DNA of 64,000 nucleotides from Alphaproteobacteria bacterium (GTDB lineage Bacteria; Pseudomonadota; Alphaproteobacteria; Micavibrionales; Micavibrionaceae). A program made the position numbers and the translations under genes. The stretch covers positions 1 through 64,000 of the forward strand of contig JAJFGV010000043.1 of assembly GCA_021775965.1 (NCBI GenBank), read 5' to 3'. Below are positions 7,863-17,176 of this stretch, in pieces. Within the stretch, counting starts at the first letter, position 1; each line of letters starts with the position of its first letter. A model generated the notes under the pieces. The model was given only the letters and a program-made list of their open reading frames with translations, was not told where the DNA came from and did not search any database.

Positions 7863-8972
7863 CTACGCAGCGCGCTTCTTCATCGACTTTGTTTTGGCCG
7901 GAACGAACGGCATTGCCGCTACTTCCGCAGGGATATTCCGGCCCCTAACATTCACAAAAATCTTTTCGCCCATATTCGCTAGTGAGCTTTCAATGTAGCC
8001 CTGCCCAATCGATTCTTTCAAGACGGGAGAGAAGCCGCCGCTGGTTAATCCCCCAATTTTCTGATCTTTGGAATCCCTGATTTCTGCGCCTTCGCGGGCA
8101 ATACCTTTGTCCAAAAGCCTGATCCCAGCCCGCCGCCGGGCTGTGCCTTGCTCTTTTTCCTTTAAAACACGCTCTGCACCAATAAAGCCGGTATTGCTCT
8201 TGCCAATCACCCATGAAAGATCCGCCTCGACCGGCGAAGTTTCCGAATCGATATCATGCCCATATAAGGGGTAACCCATCTCGAGGCGTAGCGAATCACG
8301 CGCCGCCAAACCGATGGGTTTAACCGAATTATGATCCAACAATTTTTTCCAGACCATCGCCGCGCTATCATTTGGCACGCTCAGTTCAAACCCGTCTTCG
8401 CCGGTATAGCCCAGCCGCGAAATAAACACATCACCCACGCCTTCTATCTGAGTGTCCATGATCCACATATAAGGCAAGTCAGATGCGTCGATACCAAAGC
8501 ATTCGCGCAAAGCTATTTCTGCTTGTGCCCCCTGCAAAGCAAGTAAGGCGTGATCCTCAAGATGAGTAAACTTCAAATCATCAGGAAGATTTTTCTGTAT
8601 CCATTTAATGTCCTTTTCCTTACAGCCCGCATTGATCACTGCAAAAAACTTGCCATCGGAAAGACGGGCAATAATAAGGTCATCAATAATGCCGCCGCCC
8701 TCATTGGTCAAAACTGTGTATTGCGCGCGGCCATGTTTTTTCTTTTGAAAGGACGACGGCGTCAGGCGCTCAAGAAATTCGGCCGCGCCCAGGCCCTCTA
8801 TAGTCACCTGCCCCATATGCGAAACATCGAACAGCCCGGTATGACTGCGTACCCATTCATGTTCTTTCAGCACGCCCTCATCATAATAAAGCGGCATGTC
8901 ATATCCGGCGAACGCGCCCATCTTAGCGCTGAGTGCCTGATGCGATTCGTATAATGGGGTGGTTTTGAGCAT
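7863..8972 (-). CDS. gcvT: Aminomethyltransferase (glycine cleavage T protein)
   Basis: Transfers the methylene group from aminomethyl-lipoyl-H protein to tetrahydrofolate and releases ammonia. From the ATG at 8972 the product has 369 residues: MLKTTPLYESHQALSAKMG, GLFDVSHMGQV, RLGYTGEDGFELSV and the C-terminal barrel GGLTSGGFSPVLKESIGQGYI, all family-typical. Upstream TTG/GTG codons extend the frame to 8987 without support. It is the first gene of the gcv operon. I looked for a glycine riboswitch in the short leader and saw none. Confidence 0.96.
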   Translation of the reverse strand: MLKTTPLYESHQALSAKMGAFAGYDMPLYYDEGVLKEHEWVRSHTGLFDVSHMGQVTIEGLGAAEFLERLTPSSFQKKKHGRAQYTVLTNEGGGIIDDLIIARLSDGKFFAVINAGCKEKDIKWIQKNLPDDLKFTHLEDHALLALQGAQAEIALRECFGIDASDLPYMWIMDTQIEGVGDVFISRLGYTGEDGFELSVPNDSAAMVWKKLLDHNSVKPIGLAARDSLRLEMGYPLYGHDIDSETSPVEADLSWVIGKSNTGFIGAERVLKEKEQGTARRRAGIRLLDKGIAREGAEIRDSKDQKIGGLTSGGFSPVLKESIGQGYIESSLANMGEKIFVNVRGRNIPAEVAAMPFVPAKTKSMKKRAA

Positions 8973-9002
8973 GCTAGAAACTAGCAAAAAAATGGCGCGG
9001 AC

Positions 9003-9024
9003 ATAAGCCCCATTTTGGGCTTAT
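9003..9024 (-). terminator. Hairpin between cNMP gene and gcvT
   Basis: ATAAGCCC and GGGCTTAT form a perfect 8-bp stem with a 6-base loop. On the minus strand the stem is followed, after nine bases, by a run of seven T. It probably ends transcription of the cNMP-domain gene before the gcv operon. Confidence 0.6.
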
Positions 9025-9033
9025 CCCAAAGCC

Positions 9034-9429
9034 TTACAGTGAGCCAGCCTGGTCGATATCAATCAGAACCTCATTAACCTCTTTCATCCGGTCAAGCAAC
9101 GTATCAATGACTTTCTTAACGAGAGGGTGCGCATCTCGCATATGCTCGTGGAGACTATCGGGTGTGATGACATATGCAGTCACATCTTCTTCGGCTTTAA
9201 CCGAAAGCGTGTAGTGATTAAAACGCAAAATTGCCATTTCGCCAAAAATCTCGCCAGGTCCGAGCAACGCCATCACCGGCTTGTCATTGTCCTCATCCTG
9301 GTAAACTTTGGCGGTGCCTTCTTTGATAATATACGCTGCCTCTGCTTGTTCGCCCTTGCCAACAATGCGCTCGCCTTTTGCAAAGGTTTTTGTTTCTGTA
9401 CTTTGATCGAGAAAATCTTCAAGTCTCAT
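9034..9429 (-). CDS. Cyclic nucleotide-binding domain protein
   Basis: A 131-residue single-domain cNMP-binding protein. Visible motifs are IVGKGEQAEAAYIIKEGTAK and the cassette LGPGEIFGEMAILRFNHYTLSVKA. The canonical arginine after the cassette appears replaced (NHYTLS), so the ligand may differ from cAMP or binding may be lost. There is no DNA-binding domain. It is a shorter relative of the protein at 2035-2616. Function unknown; probably cytoplasmic. Confidence 0.85.
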   Translation of the reverse strand: MRLEDFLDQSTETKTFAKGERIVGKGEQAEAAYIIKEGTAKVYQDEDNDKPVMALLGPGEIFGEMAILRFNHYTLSVKAEEDVTAYVITPDSLHEHMRDAHPLVKKVIDTLLDRMKEVNEVLIDIDQAGSL

Positions 9430-9659
9430 GATTACCTACTAGTTTGAGAAGTTCGTTACAACGATATGGTCGACATGAGCGGGTAAAGATATAAAAAAGA
9501 GCAAAGATTTCAACGCGCTCAATCCGATTCATATTTTAGATGTTATACTCACAATGTTAAAAAATCTCCGGCAGGTCAAGAGAATTGGGCATCTACATAC
9601 CGCCTCAATAATAGAGTAAATACCCATTATCTTTTATTTTTCAGCCACGGCACTCAAAA

Positions 9660-11219
9660 TTATTGGCTCTTGCAATCGCTTTGTGCGCTCACCAGACCCC
9701 AGCCATAGGTTTTATCATGACCTGGGGCACCAAGATCTTTGGCATTTTGTTTCAGAGATTCCACGATAAGGTCATGAGAAAGCGATCCATTGCGCAACAG
9801 GCTTTGTGCCGCCACAGCCAGAGCGTGTGGTACGGCGTAGGACGTGCCCGATTTATACGCGCCAGTGCCCCCTTCCTGCGCCGACCATATATCAACACCG
9901 GGGGCGGAAAAATCGATATAAGCACCACGATTGGCTTGCTTATAAACGTGCGAAGCCGCATCAATGGCGGTCACGGCAATCACATTATTAAGCGCAGCCG
10001 GATAAACCGGTGGTGCCTGCGCACCATTATTGCCGGCAGCTGCAAAAACCAGCCCACCTTTGGACGATGTTTTTTCAAAGACGCTGCTGAGAATGCGGTT
10101 CGGTTTATCACCGGCCAGCGAAATATTAATTAGCCGTACTTTGTTTTTAAGCATCCAGTCCAGCGCCTGCGCCACCGCTTCGGCCGTGGCGATATCATCG
10201 CCTTTTGGTGCTTTCCTTAGAACCGTCGCCGCGTAAAGCTTAGCACCCGGAAGCATCCCGTAATAGCCGCTTTCCGGTGCATTACCGATTAGAATGGAGG
10301 CAATCGCTGTGCCATGGGCACGGTCGGGCTGGCCTTTGTTATCAAGGAAGTTTTTGGCAACAATTTTCTGGCCCCTAAAAGCTGAATGGCTTTGATCGAT
10401 ATCGCCATCAATCAAACCAATAGAAAGTTTGTTGACACCCTTGAGGCAACCCGGTGCAGCAGGCCACTTAACCTTGGCCGGCGCATAAAGACGTGGCGCG
10501 CCGGAGGAATGGTAGTGGTGATTGCGGTCAATTTCTGCGCTCGGAAAGATCTTGCGCATGTCTCTAATGACATAGACAATATCGCCATCCAAAACATCAA
10601 GAACCATCAAAACATCACCGAAACTGGCAAGATTATGATGGCGTAGAATTGGATATTCTTTTTCTTTTGCGTAAGATTCAATCTCACTGGCGATTTCACG
10701 CGACGCCAAAATCAAAATCTCGCCAGCCTCAGCATCAACATCAACGGATGCTACAACGGGGTTTTCCAAACGCTCTTCCTCATAAGGGCAAAGACGAACA
10801 GTAATATCTGTGCGCTCAATAACCTTGTCGGTCCGACGTGCGTCAACCAGCACGATGCGATAGTGCTCACTATCATATATGGCTTTTTCCGTTGGGATTT
10901 TAACCATCAAGCGTGTTTCGCTTTTATTAAGAACCTGCAGAGGGAGCACAGTGCTGTTATCCGCCAATGCGGGCAGCACATTCTCAAGTGCGGAAAGCGA
11001 ACGACCATTGAGCGCCATCATATCGCCGGGACGGGCGCAGGCACTGGCAATACCGGTAATGACAGGTTTGTTGTCTTCACGATCAGGGGCGCGATCACGT
11101 GCAGGGTCCCGCGGCTGCACGGGCGCTGCACCTGGCGGCGGAGCATTGGGATCGATTTGCGCAAAAGATGGCGCCGAAACTGCAAAGATTAAAATCGTGA
11201 AAATAATGAGTGCGCGCAT
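9660..11219 (-). CDS. Secreted subtilase (S8 family) serine protease
   Basis: A 519-residue exported protease. Residues 1-20 form a signal peptide ending PSFAQ, followed by a Pro/Asp-rich linker and an N-terminal region of about 240 residues without a recognised domain. The catalytic domain shows Asp271 (GLIDGDID), His302 (AHGTAIAS), the oxyanion Asn in AAAGNNGA and Ser460 in GTSYAVPHA, so the triad is intact. It starts 1 base after the anti-sigma stop and is the last gene of the sigma/anti-sigma unit. A role in processing surface proteins of the island, or in sigma-pathway proteolysis, is inference. Confidence 0.9.
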   Translation of the reverse strand: MRALIIFTILIFAVSAPSFAQIDPNAPPPGAAPVQPRDPARDRAPDREDNKPVITGIASACARPGDMMALNGRSLSALENVLPALADNSTVLPLQVLNKSETRLMVKIPTEKAIYDSEHYRIVLVDARRTDKVIERTDITVRLCPYEEERLENPVVASVDVDAEAGEILILASREIASEIESYAKEKEYPILRHHNLASFGDVLMVLDVLDGDIVYVIRDMRKIFPSAEIDRNHHYHSSGAPRLYAPAKVKWPAAPGCLKGVNKLSIGLIDGDIDQSHSAFRGQKIVAKNFLDNKGQPDRAHGTAIASILIGNAPESGYYGMLPGAKLYAATVLRKAPKGDDIATAEAVAQALDWMLKNKVRLINISLAGDKPNRILSSVFEKTSSKGGLVFAAAGNNGAQAPPVYPAALNNVIAVTAIDAASHVYKQANRGAYIDFSAPGVDIWSAQEGGTGAYKSGTSYAVPHALAVAAQSLLRNGSLSHDLIVESLKQNAKDLGAPGHDKTYGWGLVSAQSDCKSQ

Positions 11220-11220
11220 A

Positions 11221-11814
11221 TCAATTCTCTACCTGCACGCTCTCAACAAGATCTCCGCGGCTCTTCAAAGCCTGAACTGCCTGCTGAATATCATCATCGG
11301 TTGAAAGGTGATAAACGCCAAGCGCTGACGGCCCTTCAACAATGCTCAAATTCAGACCAAGCAACAACCCGCGAATATTGGACTCAGTTGCATCCGGCGC
11401 AAAGGTCACGCTGATATCGGCTGCAGATGGCCCGCCCGCGGCAACCAATGTACCGTTTTGAAGCCAATGCGGCGCGACAATAACCGTCTGGATCATTAGC
11501 AGCACACAAGCCGCAACCGCTATCGCGCGCCATGTCCGGTTTTGCTCGCTCGCAATCTTTGACCGCGCCAGCGCAATTGGATCGCTTTTTAATTTTTCCT
11601 GTTCCAATGATTTTTGCAAACGCTTGAGGCCTAACTCGCCAGGAGAATTTTCAACCTCCTGCGCTTTGACTTCCTCGCGCATCCGTTCAAGAAAGTGGAG
11701 CTCCCCTTTCAAAGACGGATCATCTATGATCGCCTGCTCGACTTTATCTTTTTCTTTGCCTTCCAATGTTCCATTCACATAGAAGGGCAAAAGTTCCATG
11801 ATGTCCTTATTCAT
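11221..11814 (-). CDS. Anti-sigma factor (membrane-anchored)
   Basis: A 197-residue single-pass membrane protein. The N-terminus MNKDIMELLPFYVNGTLEGKE matches the LLPWYVNGTL-type opening of ECF anti-sigma factors, but the zinc-binding His/Cys motif is absent. A transmembrane helix follows at about residues 96-114 (IAVAACVLLMIQTVIVAP), and an extracytoplasmic domain of about 80 residues completes it. The ATG overlaps the sigma-factor stop by four bases, the usual arrangement for cognate pairs. Predicted to hold the sigma factor at 11811-12365 at the membrane. Confidence 0.85.
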   Translation of the reverse strand: MNKDIMELLPFYVNGTLEGKEKDKVEQAIIDDPSLKGELHFLERMREEVKAQEVENSPGELGLKRLQKSLEQEKLKSDPIALARSKIASEQNRTWRAIAVAACVLLMIQTVIVAPHWLQNGTLVAAGGPSAADISVTFAPDATESNIRGLLLGLNLSIVEGPSALGVYHLSTDDDIQQAVQALKSRGDLVESVQVEN

Positions 11815-12365
11815 GATCTTTCCTCCATACGGCCCTGAAGACAGTGCTTCATCGCCTTTTTGGCATGGAACATACGCGTTTTTACAGTGTTCTCAGGACA
11901 GTCCACGATCTTGGCAATTTCGCCGTAAGCCATATCCTCAAAGAAAGCGAGCTGCATCACAGAGCGGTGCGCTTCCTTAAGTGTTTCCAGACAATGGCGG
12001 ACATGGCCCGCATCATCTTGGCTAATCATGCACGAAACAGCATCCGGCGTTTCATCAACAATCTCCGGGAAATTATCTTCATCGATTAGCATTGGCTTTT
12101 TCTTTCGCATTCTATCCATCGTCTTGTAATAGGCTATTCCAAATAACCAGGTTGATACTTTAGACCTTCCTTCAAATGTTCCGGCCTTTCGCCAGACTTC
12201 CAGGAACGTCTCATTAAGTATGTCGGAGGCTTCGAAGGAATCGTTCAATTTTGACAAAATAAATCTGTAGAGGCGATTTTCGTATAGGCGGAAAAAATCT
12301 GCAAAGGCTTTCTCATCGCCCTTTGCGACCTGTTGAAGCAGTTCTACGGATTCTTTTTCGCTCAT
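11811..12365 (-). CDS. ECF-family RNA polymerase sigma factor
   Basis: A 184-residue sigma factor with region 2 (FFRLYENRLYRFILSKL, then DILNETFLEVWRKAGTFEG and STWLFGIAYYKTMDRMRKK) and region 4 (AFFEDMAYGEIAKIVDCPENTVKTRMFHAKKAM). The length is normal for ECF sigma factors and no extra domains are present. The cognate anti-sigma gene overlaps its stop. It follows the exported-protein gene at 12382 by 16 bases, so it is probably read from an upstream promoter. The shared TGAACC-N16-CGWCW promoters at 17092, 17861 and 18010 are its likely targets. Confidence 0.93.
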   Translation of the reverse strand: MSEKESVELLQQVAKGDEKAFADFFRLYENRLYRFILSKLNDSFEASDILNETFLEVWRKAGTFEGRSKVSTWLFGIAYYKTMDRMRKKKPMLIDEDNFPEIVDETPDAVSCMISQDDAGHVRHCLETLKEAHRSVMQLAFFEDMAYGEIAKIVDCPENTVKTRMFHAKKAMKHCLQGRMEERS

Positions 12366-12381
12366 TTTATGGGCCTATATT

Positions 12382-13587
12382 TTAAGGCATATTTATGGTG
12401 CGGGGGGTTGAGGCCCCAAGCACTTTTCCGCTTTTGCTAAAAGCGCGAACATGCCATTGGTAAGTACCGCCGGACTGCAAATGAGCCAACGATAGCCCCT
12501 GCAATGACAGCGTTAAATTCTTACCTGCGACCAGCTTGCCAGTCAGAGGCAAAACCGGATTATCTTTAAATATTTCCACCTGATAAGCATGCGCCCCTTC
12601 AATTGGCGGCCATGAAAATACGGTGTCCTTTTCAAGTGACGCGCCATTGACCGGACCAATTACATCCATATTGGCAGCAGCCAAACCGGATTTATCGGCA
12701 TTATCCTGCAAAACGAAATAACGCAGGATCGGAATTTCAAATCCGGTTGTGGTGTCCTGAACCGAAAACGATACAAGATGCAAACCGCTTAGCTTCGTTG
12801 GCAATGGCGGGCTGACAATACGGGCGCGGCCTTCGCCGGAGCTCACCAGCTGCTGCCTCACAACCTGCAGCACGCGGCGTCCACCGCCGCCAAGACTGGC
12901 TGAGGCATCAACAACGCGCCATTCGCCGCGCAAAACACCGTTATTGTTAAAGGATACATCGGCCACGGCATGCAGCTGGTCACCCTGACGCACAACATCG
13001 GTGCGCGCGGCATTTTCAAAGGAAAGCTCAATCCGGCGCACGGCCAAATCTCCGGCACCACCCAATGTTGCGAACAAACTGATGGCTCCCGGCAATGCTG
13101 TTTGCGTATCGGTGAATACCCTTGTGATTGTCGCTGTGCCCGGCGCTGCTCTTGAAATCATTTTGGCCAAAGCCGGAGTCAGCACAAGGGTTTCATTAAA
13201 AACCAATGTCTCGGATGCAGCTGGCGCAAGAATAACGCCGGTCTGACTGAGTAGGCCACCGAATGTGGCAACTGTCGCGCCATTAATGCGCAACTCCGCA
13301 CTGGCAGATGTCGTCGTTCTCGCGATAGTGAGTGCAGCCTCTGTTCTGTTCACCTGCCATGTTGCGCTGATCGAGGCTGGATTTTTGATCGACACACTGA
13401 CCATCGCTGGCGTCACGATCACGGTATTGACGTTAGCACGCGCCGCACCCGGTACGCCCGCTATGGACATGCCCATCACAGCCAACCCCAGAACCAGCCT
13501 AACGGCTAAATGAGAGCGGCGCCCTGACCCGAAAAACGGTAAAGACCTGGTAATTTGTTTCATCCTGTATTGCACTTGCGTTTCCAT
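12382..13587 (-). CDS. Exported protein with C-terminal fibronectin III-like region
   Basis: 401 residues: a long basic N-terminus, then a hydrophobic signal segment (LVLGLAVMGMSIAGVPGAARA), then beta-rich sequence. The C-terminal 95 residues (DVIGPVNGASLEKDTVFSWPP to YQWHVRAFSKSG) read like an Ig/FnIII-type sandwich used in surface or periplasmic binding. I recognise no catalytic motif. The ATG at 13587 has an excellent GGAGG site and lies inside the end of the upstream barrel gene, an 89-base overlap. A second ATG at 13563 also starts a plausible signal peptide. Probably works with the adjacent outer-membrane barrel. Confidence 0.75.
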   Translation of the reverse strand: METQVQYRMKQITRSLPFFGSGRRSHLAVRLVLGLAVMGMSIAGVPGAARANVNTVIVTPAMVSVSIKNPASISATWQVNRTEAALTIARTTTSASAELRINGATVATFGGLLSQTGVILAPAASETLVFNETLVLTPALAKMISRAAPGTATITRVFTDTQTALPGAISLFATLGGAGDLAVRRIELSFENAARTDVVRQGDQLHAVADVSFNNNGVLRGEWRVVDASASLGGGGRRVLQVVRQQLVSSGEGRARIVSPPLPTKLSGLHLVSFSVQDTTTGFEIPILRYFVLQDNADKSGLAAANMDVIGPVNGASLEKDTVFSWPPIEGAHAYQVEIFKDNPVLPLTGKLVAGKNLTLSLQGLSLAHLQSGGTYQWHVRAFSKSGKVLGASTPRTINMP

Positions 13588-15562
13588 TAAAGTCCTCCAT
13601 CGACCCTCTTACGGCCAAAGCCAGTCCAGGGCGGTTTGTTTGCGGGGCGAATAATGTCCATTCAGCCTCACTGTTTACAACGTGTCTATCAGGTGTGTCG
13701 CCACTTCCGGCCGCAAGGTTCAAATTATAATCAAATCGTGCTGTAACCTTGTCTGGAACCACAATTCCCGAGACGCCTAGCTGTAAATTCGTATTATATG
13801 TCGTGGTGGCAAAATCCTCGTCCCTGAAGCTGCCAACCTGGACCCCACCATTCAGATCCAGCCTGTCGCTCACCGTCCACCCCGCGTTAAAGCCCGTGAG
13901 GTTATTCACCGTATCGCTGGAAATATTGGCATGATCTTCATATTGCGACACGGTATGCGATCCCGACCAGTACCAACTGCTATAGCTGGTGCCGAATCCA
14001 AAAGTCGTAGAATCAGAAACGCTATTGGTATCGCCCGGTATATATCCGGCCGGTGTGTCCATCCGATCGGAATCAGAAACAAAGCCGGAAAAATTTATAT
14101 AAGGCGTGCCCAGAAACGAAAGGCTGCCTTCCTGCGGATTAAAATTATAGGACGTATTGAAATTAAGGCTGCGCAACCGGTCCGTCGGCACATTGGCAAG
14201 ATCATCAACATTATTGGTTTGATGCAGCAACTGCAGGCCGGCCGATAAAGAACCCCAGTAAATATTAGTGTAAGCGCTATAGGCATCATGATCGGCGGCA
14301 ATGCCCTGATTGGCCAGTGATGCGAAGAACGTGTCAATGCGTTCATATTTCCCGCCAACAACAATATCGGCAGTTTTATCGAGGAAAACCGGACTGTCAA
14401 AAGGGCGCGCTTCAACGCCAATGGAGTGCGCACCGCTGCTGTCCTCTTCAAGCGCGCCCGCACCATCACTATCATAGTCGGACATGGCATATTCACCGCG
14501 CAAAGTTAAACGCCCGCCAAAAAATCCTTTATCGGCAATCACGCCATAGCCTGAACCTTGTGGTCCTGTGCTGCCGCCGGCCACACCGAAACCACCATCA
14601 TCACCTTCACCATCATAATAAAGTCCGGTAATGCGCAGGCCATGCAGATCATTAGAAAACGGGCGGAATGACGTTGTCACACCTTCGAGACGGTCCTTGC
14701 TATCATGCAGCCCGCTAAAATCGCGCGCACCGGCCACCGACATGGGACGAAAAGCAAAGGTCGTTGCCTGCACGCGCTCGTCAGATGTCCCAACTTTTAA
14801 TGATGCGCCCCGGCGGTAAAAATTAGAAAACAAAAAGGAATTCACGCCTATATCGTGATGGCCCAATATCGCCTTGCCGCTTATTGTTTCGCCAGTATAG
14901 GCGGCAGTAATATCATACTCGCCAAGATCGACAGCATTGCCGGTCTGTGCCAGATTGCGATCGCTTTGCACTAGGTAATTGGCGCGGCCTGTGACCGACA
15001 AACGGCCGCTGCTGGCTTCACCGTTTAAATCACCGCCACCGGAAATAATCGTATGATTGGGCTGATCCGGCCCCAGATCTTCTTCGAACAATCTATTACT
15101 CGCTTCCGTCATGGTATCGGCGGAAAAGGAAGAACTGCGCAGCCAGCTTTCGGCTGCCGCAATTTCGCTTTGTGACGGCTCGGTTGTGGCTACATCACCC
15201 GATGCAACGGTTTCTCCCGTATTGCCGTCAATGTTAAAACTCCACAGGCCAATTTCTTCCGCTGATCCTTCAGATGATATTCGCAAGAGCCTTACAACAT
15301 GCACGCCTGATGATAACGGCTCGACCAGGCGATACAAAAAATCACCGCCATCCAGAGACAAAAGCGCGGTGATATCAATCCCGTCCAACTCAACACCGAG
15401 CGTCGTCAATTCCATCACATCCAGATCACCCGGCAGATCAATCCGCATTGGCGATCCCGCATCCGCAGGCGCATCAAAATTGGCTGACCAATCGGCAAAA
15501 GCCACGCCGGGAACCGACAAGGCTATAAAAGCGGCTGAATATATAAGCGATCTGAATCTCAT
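13499..15562 (-). CDS. Outer-membrane beta-barrel protein
   Basis: 687 residues with a signal peptide (MRFRSLIYSAAFIALSVPGVAFA), an Ig-like N-terminal domain of about 100 residues (DWSANFDAPADAG to LWSFNIDGNTG), an acidic linker, and about 500 residues of alternating, aromatic-rich strands with Gly/Asp/Ser turns typical of outer-membrane barrels. It ends near an aromatic (APLSFSR) rather than with the usual terminal Phe. I cannot assign a named family and see no TonB box or plug. It is followed by an overlapping exported-protein gene. A porin, or an export or assembly pore for the island's secreted proteins, is inference. Confidence 0.75.
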   Translation of the reverse strand: MRFRSLIYSAAFIALSVPGVAFADWSANFDAPADAGSPMRIDLPGDLDVMELTTLGVELDGIDITALLSLDGGDFLYRLVEPLSSGVHVVRLLRISSEGSAEEIGLWSFNIDGNTGETVASGDVATTEPSQSEIAAAESWLRSSSFSADTMTEASNRLFEEDLGPDQPNHTIISGGGDLNGEASSGRLSVTGRANYLVQSDRNLAQTGNAVDLGEYDITAAYTGETISGKAILGHHDIGVNSFLFSNFYRRGASLKVGTSDERVQATTFAFRPMSVAGARDFSGLHDSKDRLEGVTTSFRPFSNDLHGLRITGLYYDGEGDDGGFGVAGGSTGPQGSGYGVIADKGFFGGRLTLRGEYAMSDYDSDGAGALEEDSSGAHSIGVEARPFDSPVFLDKTADIVVGGKYERIDTFFASLANQGIAADHDAYSAYTNIYWGSLSAGLQLLHQTNNVDDLANVPTDRLRSLNFNTSYNFNPQEGSLSFLGTPYINFSGFVSDSDRMDTPAGYIPGDTNSVSDSTTFGFGTSYSSWYWSGSHTVSQYEDHANISSDTVNNLTGFNAGWTVSDRLDLNGGVQVGSFRDEDFATTTYNTNLQLGVSGIVVPDKVTARFDYNLNLAAGSGDTPDRHVVNSEAEWTLFAPQTNRPGLALAVRGSMEDFNGNASAIQDETNYQVFTVFRVRAPLSFSR

Positions 15563-15603
15563 TACCTATTTTCCTGAGGCTTCATAAAAGGGGTCCTCAT
15601 AAA

Positions 15604-15631
15604 ACCGGGCCAGTTTATAAGCTGGCCCGGT
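15604..15631 (-). terminator. Terminator or attenuator between two exported genes
   Basis: ACCGGGCCAG and CTGGCCCGGT form a perfect 10-bp stem with an 8-base loop. On the minus strand it ends in TTTTATG, 49 bases after the stop of the 15680 gene. The short T-run suggests partial termination, so the barrel and sigma genes could be read through at a reduced level. Confidence 0.75.
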
Positions 15632-15679
15632 CCCTAATTTATACCATAATCACCTGTTTTGTAAGGGTAAAAGTGATCA

Positions 15680-17020
15680 TTAATTTAATGGTGCACGCTT
15701 TGGCTTAGGCGCTGGTTCCGCAGGAGCCGCTTTACCCAAAGGAGCCCGAGCTGGCTTCGCCTGGAATTTTCCCAGCTTTGGTGTCTCACCACCATCGCTA
15801 TCTGCGTAACCACCGACTTGACCATTACCGCCCTGAAGCTGACCATTCAACTGAGGCACACAGCGGTGCTTATAGACAGCTGTGTCCTGAATATCCCACT
15901 GGCTCCAGTTGCCCATCTTGGGCTTAAAGCGCGCCTCAAGCTGCATGTTGTGGTTATAGGTCTTGTTGTTCAGGATCATCATGAATGAGTACTTATCCTC
16001 GGCCAGCATTTCCTTCAGCGGGAACTCAAAGTCGATATGAGCATTGTTGTTCCCATTTGCAGGATTTTTTATCAGATTTTTGCTCTCATAGTAATTCCCG
16101 TAGTCAGCATACTGATTACTTTTCGCAACAACGCGGAATTGAACATTCCCCAATTGATTACCGCCCATTGTGTAGTTAAAGCGGATCATAGGGTTTGCGT
16201 CCGGCAAGCACTTCCCATTGTAATGTGGAAGATTGGCCATGAAGTCCGCACCATTCAGTATAAACGGCTGATCGCCTTCGTCAAACTGGTTGGGCACACC
16301 GCCGCCACCTTGAAGCTGCGCATTGAGAACAGGAGTCTCATTGAGGCCCGGATCACCTTTATATTTTATCTGAATGGTGTGATCCTTGGTTTCATAACCG
16401 AGTGAGGCTTTGTTGGGGTTGTTCTTTTTCCCGCAAGCGCCGCTTAATGAAATTGGCCGCTGCAGAACAAGTTCCTGATCCTGTTGATAGAACTCAAGAT
16501 CCGTCCCATTAAACGCCTGACGGGCTTTTTCAAGTTCTTCCAAAGGATCAACACGCAGGGCCGGATGACCATTCTTGACCTGATTTAGGGGCACAGTAAA
16601 TACTTCGCCGCCGTATTCTGCATTAGGATAATCACTGTCTGTATAACCAGGCTTAGCGGTCTTGTCATAAAGCGCACTGGCCGAATTAATAGCCCCGCCG
16701 TCATCCATAATATTCACAGGGCCAAAAAAGTGCTTCGAACCTTTGAACATAACATTTGAGCCTTTACATTCGACAAGGCCAGCAACTTCAAACTGCATCA
16801 CAGTCGTTTTCACATCAAGGTCCAAAGCATTTAAATGCTTATTGGCTGATGCATTTTCAATGTTAATAATTGCTGCCATGCCCGTAAGGTCGATATCGAC
16901 ATTCTCGACATATTGAGAGCTAGCTTGCGCCGCATGAGCTGTTTGAGATGCTGCGCCCAGGCCAAGAGCCAGAACGGATGCACCTAGTATTAAAGTCTTT
17001 AGTGTTTTCGTCGTTTTCAT
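15680..17020 (-). CDS. Exported hypothetical protein
   Basis: 446 residues from the ATG at 17020, which has an AGGAGAAAG site; the frame extends to 17044 without support. A signal peptide (TLILGASVLALGLGAASQTAHA) precedes the mature protein. Four Cys are visible in the mature part. A Gly-rich LQGGGG/LQGGNG segment occurs twice (about residues 240 and 395), and the tail is Pro/Lys-rich. No known domain or catalytic motif is recognised. The predicted extracytoplasmic beta content and the N-terminal similarity to the 17177 gene product suggest a secreted structural or binding protein. Upstream lies an ECF-type promoter. Confidence 0.8.
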   Translation of the reverse strand: MKTTKTLKTLILGASVLALGLGAASQTAHAAQASSQYVENVDIDLTGMAAIINIENASANKHLNALDLDVKTTVMQFEVAGLVECKGSNVMFKGSKHFFGPVNIMDDGGAINSASALYDKTAKPGYTDSDYPNAEYGGEVFTVPLNQVKNGHPALRVDPLEELEKARQAFNGTDLEFYQQDQELVLQRPISLSGACGKKNNPNKASLGYETKDHTIQIKYKGDPGLNETPVLNAQLQGGGGVPNQFDEGDQPFILNGADFMANLPHYNGKCLPDANPMIRFNYTMGGNQLGNVQFRVVAKSNQYADYGNYYESKNLIKNPANGNNNAHIDFEFPLKEMLAEDKYSFMMILNNKTYNHNMQLEARFKPKMGNWSQWDIQDTAVYKHRCVPQLNGQLQGGNGQVGGYADSDGGETPKLGKFQAKPARAPLGKAAPAEPAPKPKRAPLN

Positions 17021-17091
17021 TGTCTTTCTCCTAATTATTGTCATGTTTTAAACTATGTTTCACAGCCGCACAACGCCGCTGTTATAGGTTC

Positions 17092-17118
17092 AGTCGTAAG
17101 GGGGGCGGGAAAGGTTCA
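17092..17118 (-). promoter_or_regulatory. ECF-type promoter TGAACC-N16-CGACT
   Basis: On the minus strand TGAACC (17118-17113) is followed after exactly 16 bases by CGACT (17096-17092), about 72 bases upstream of the 17020 start. The same spacing and boxes occur at 17861-17887 and 18010-18036. A second TGAACC at 17087-17092 lacks a matching -10 box. Confidence 0.75.
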
Positions 17119-17125
17119 AATAAAA

Positions 17126-17151
17126 AAAGAGCGCCGGGAAAAGCGCTCTTT
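17126..17151. terminator. Rho-independent terminator
   Basis: AAAGAGCGC and GCGCTCTTT form a 9-bp stem with an 8-base loop. On the minus strand it is followed by a run of T. It lies 25 bases beyond the 17177 gene stop, so it ends that transcript just before the promoter of the next gene. Confidence 0.9.
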
Positions 17152-17176
17152 TTATATAATTAATATGTGAACTACA

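Noticed and set aside
8973-9033. Glycine riboswitch before gcvT
   Set aside because: The region upstream of the operon is only about 60 bases and contains a terminator-like hairpin; none of the conserved glycine-aptamer sequence is present.
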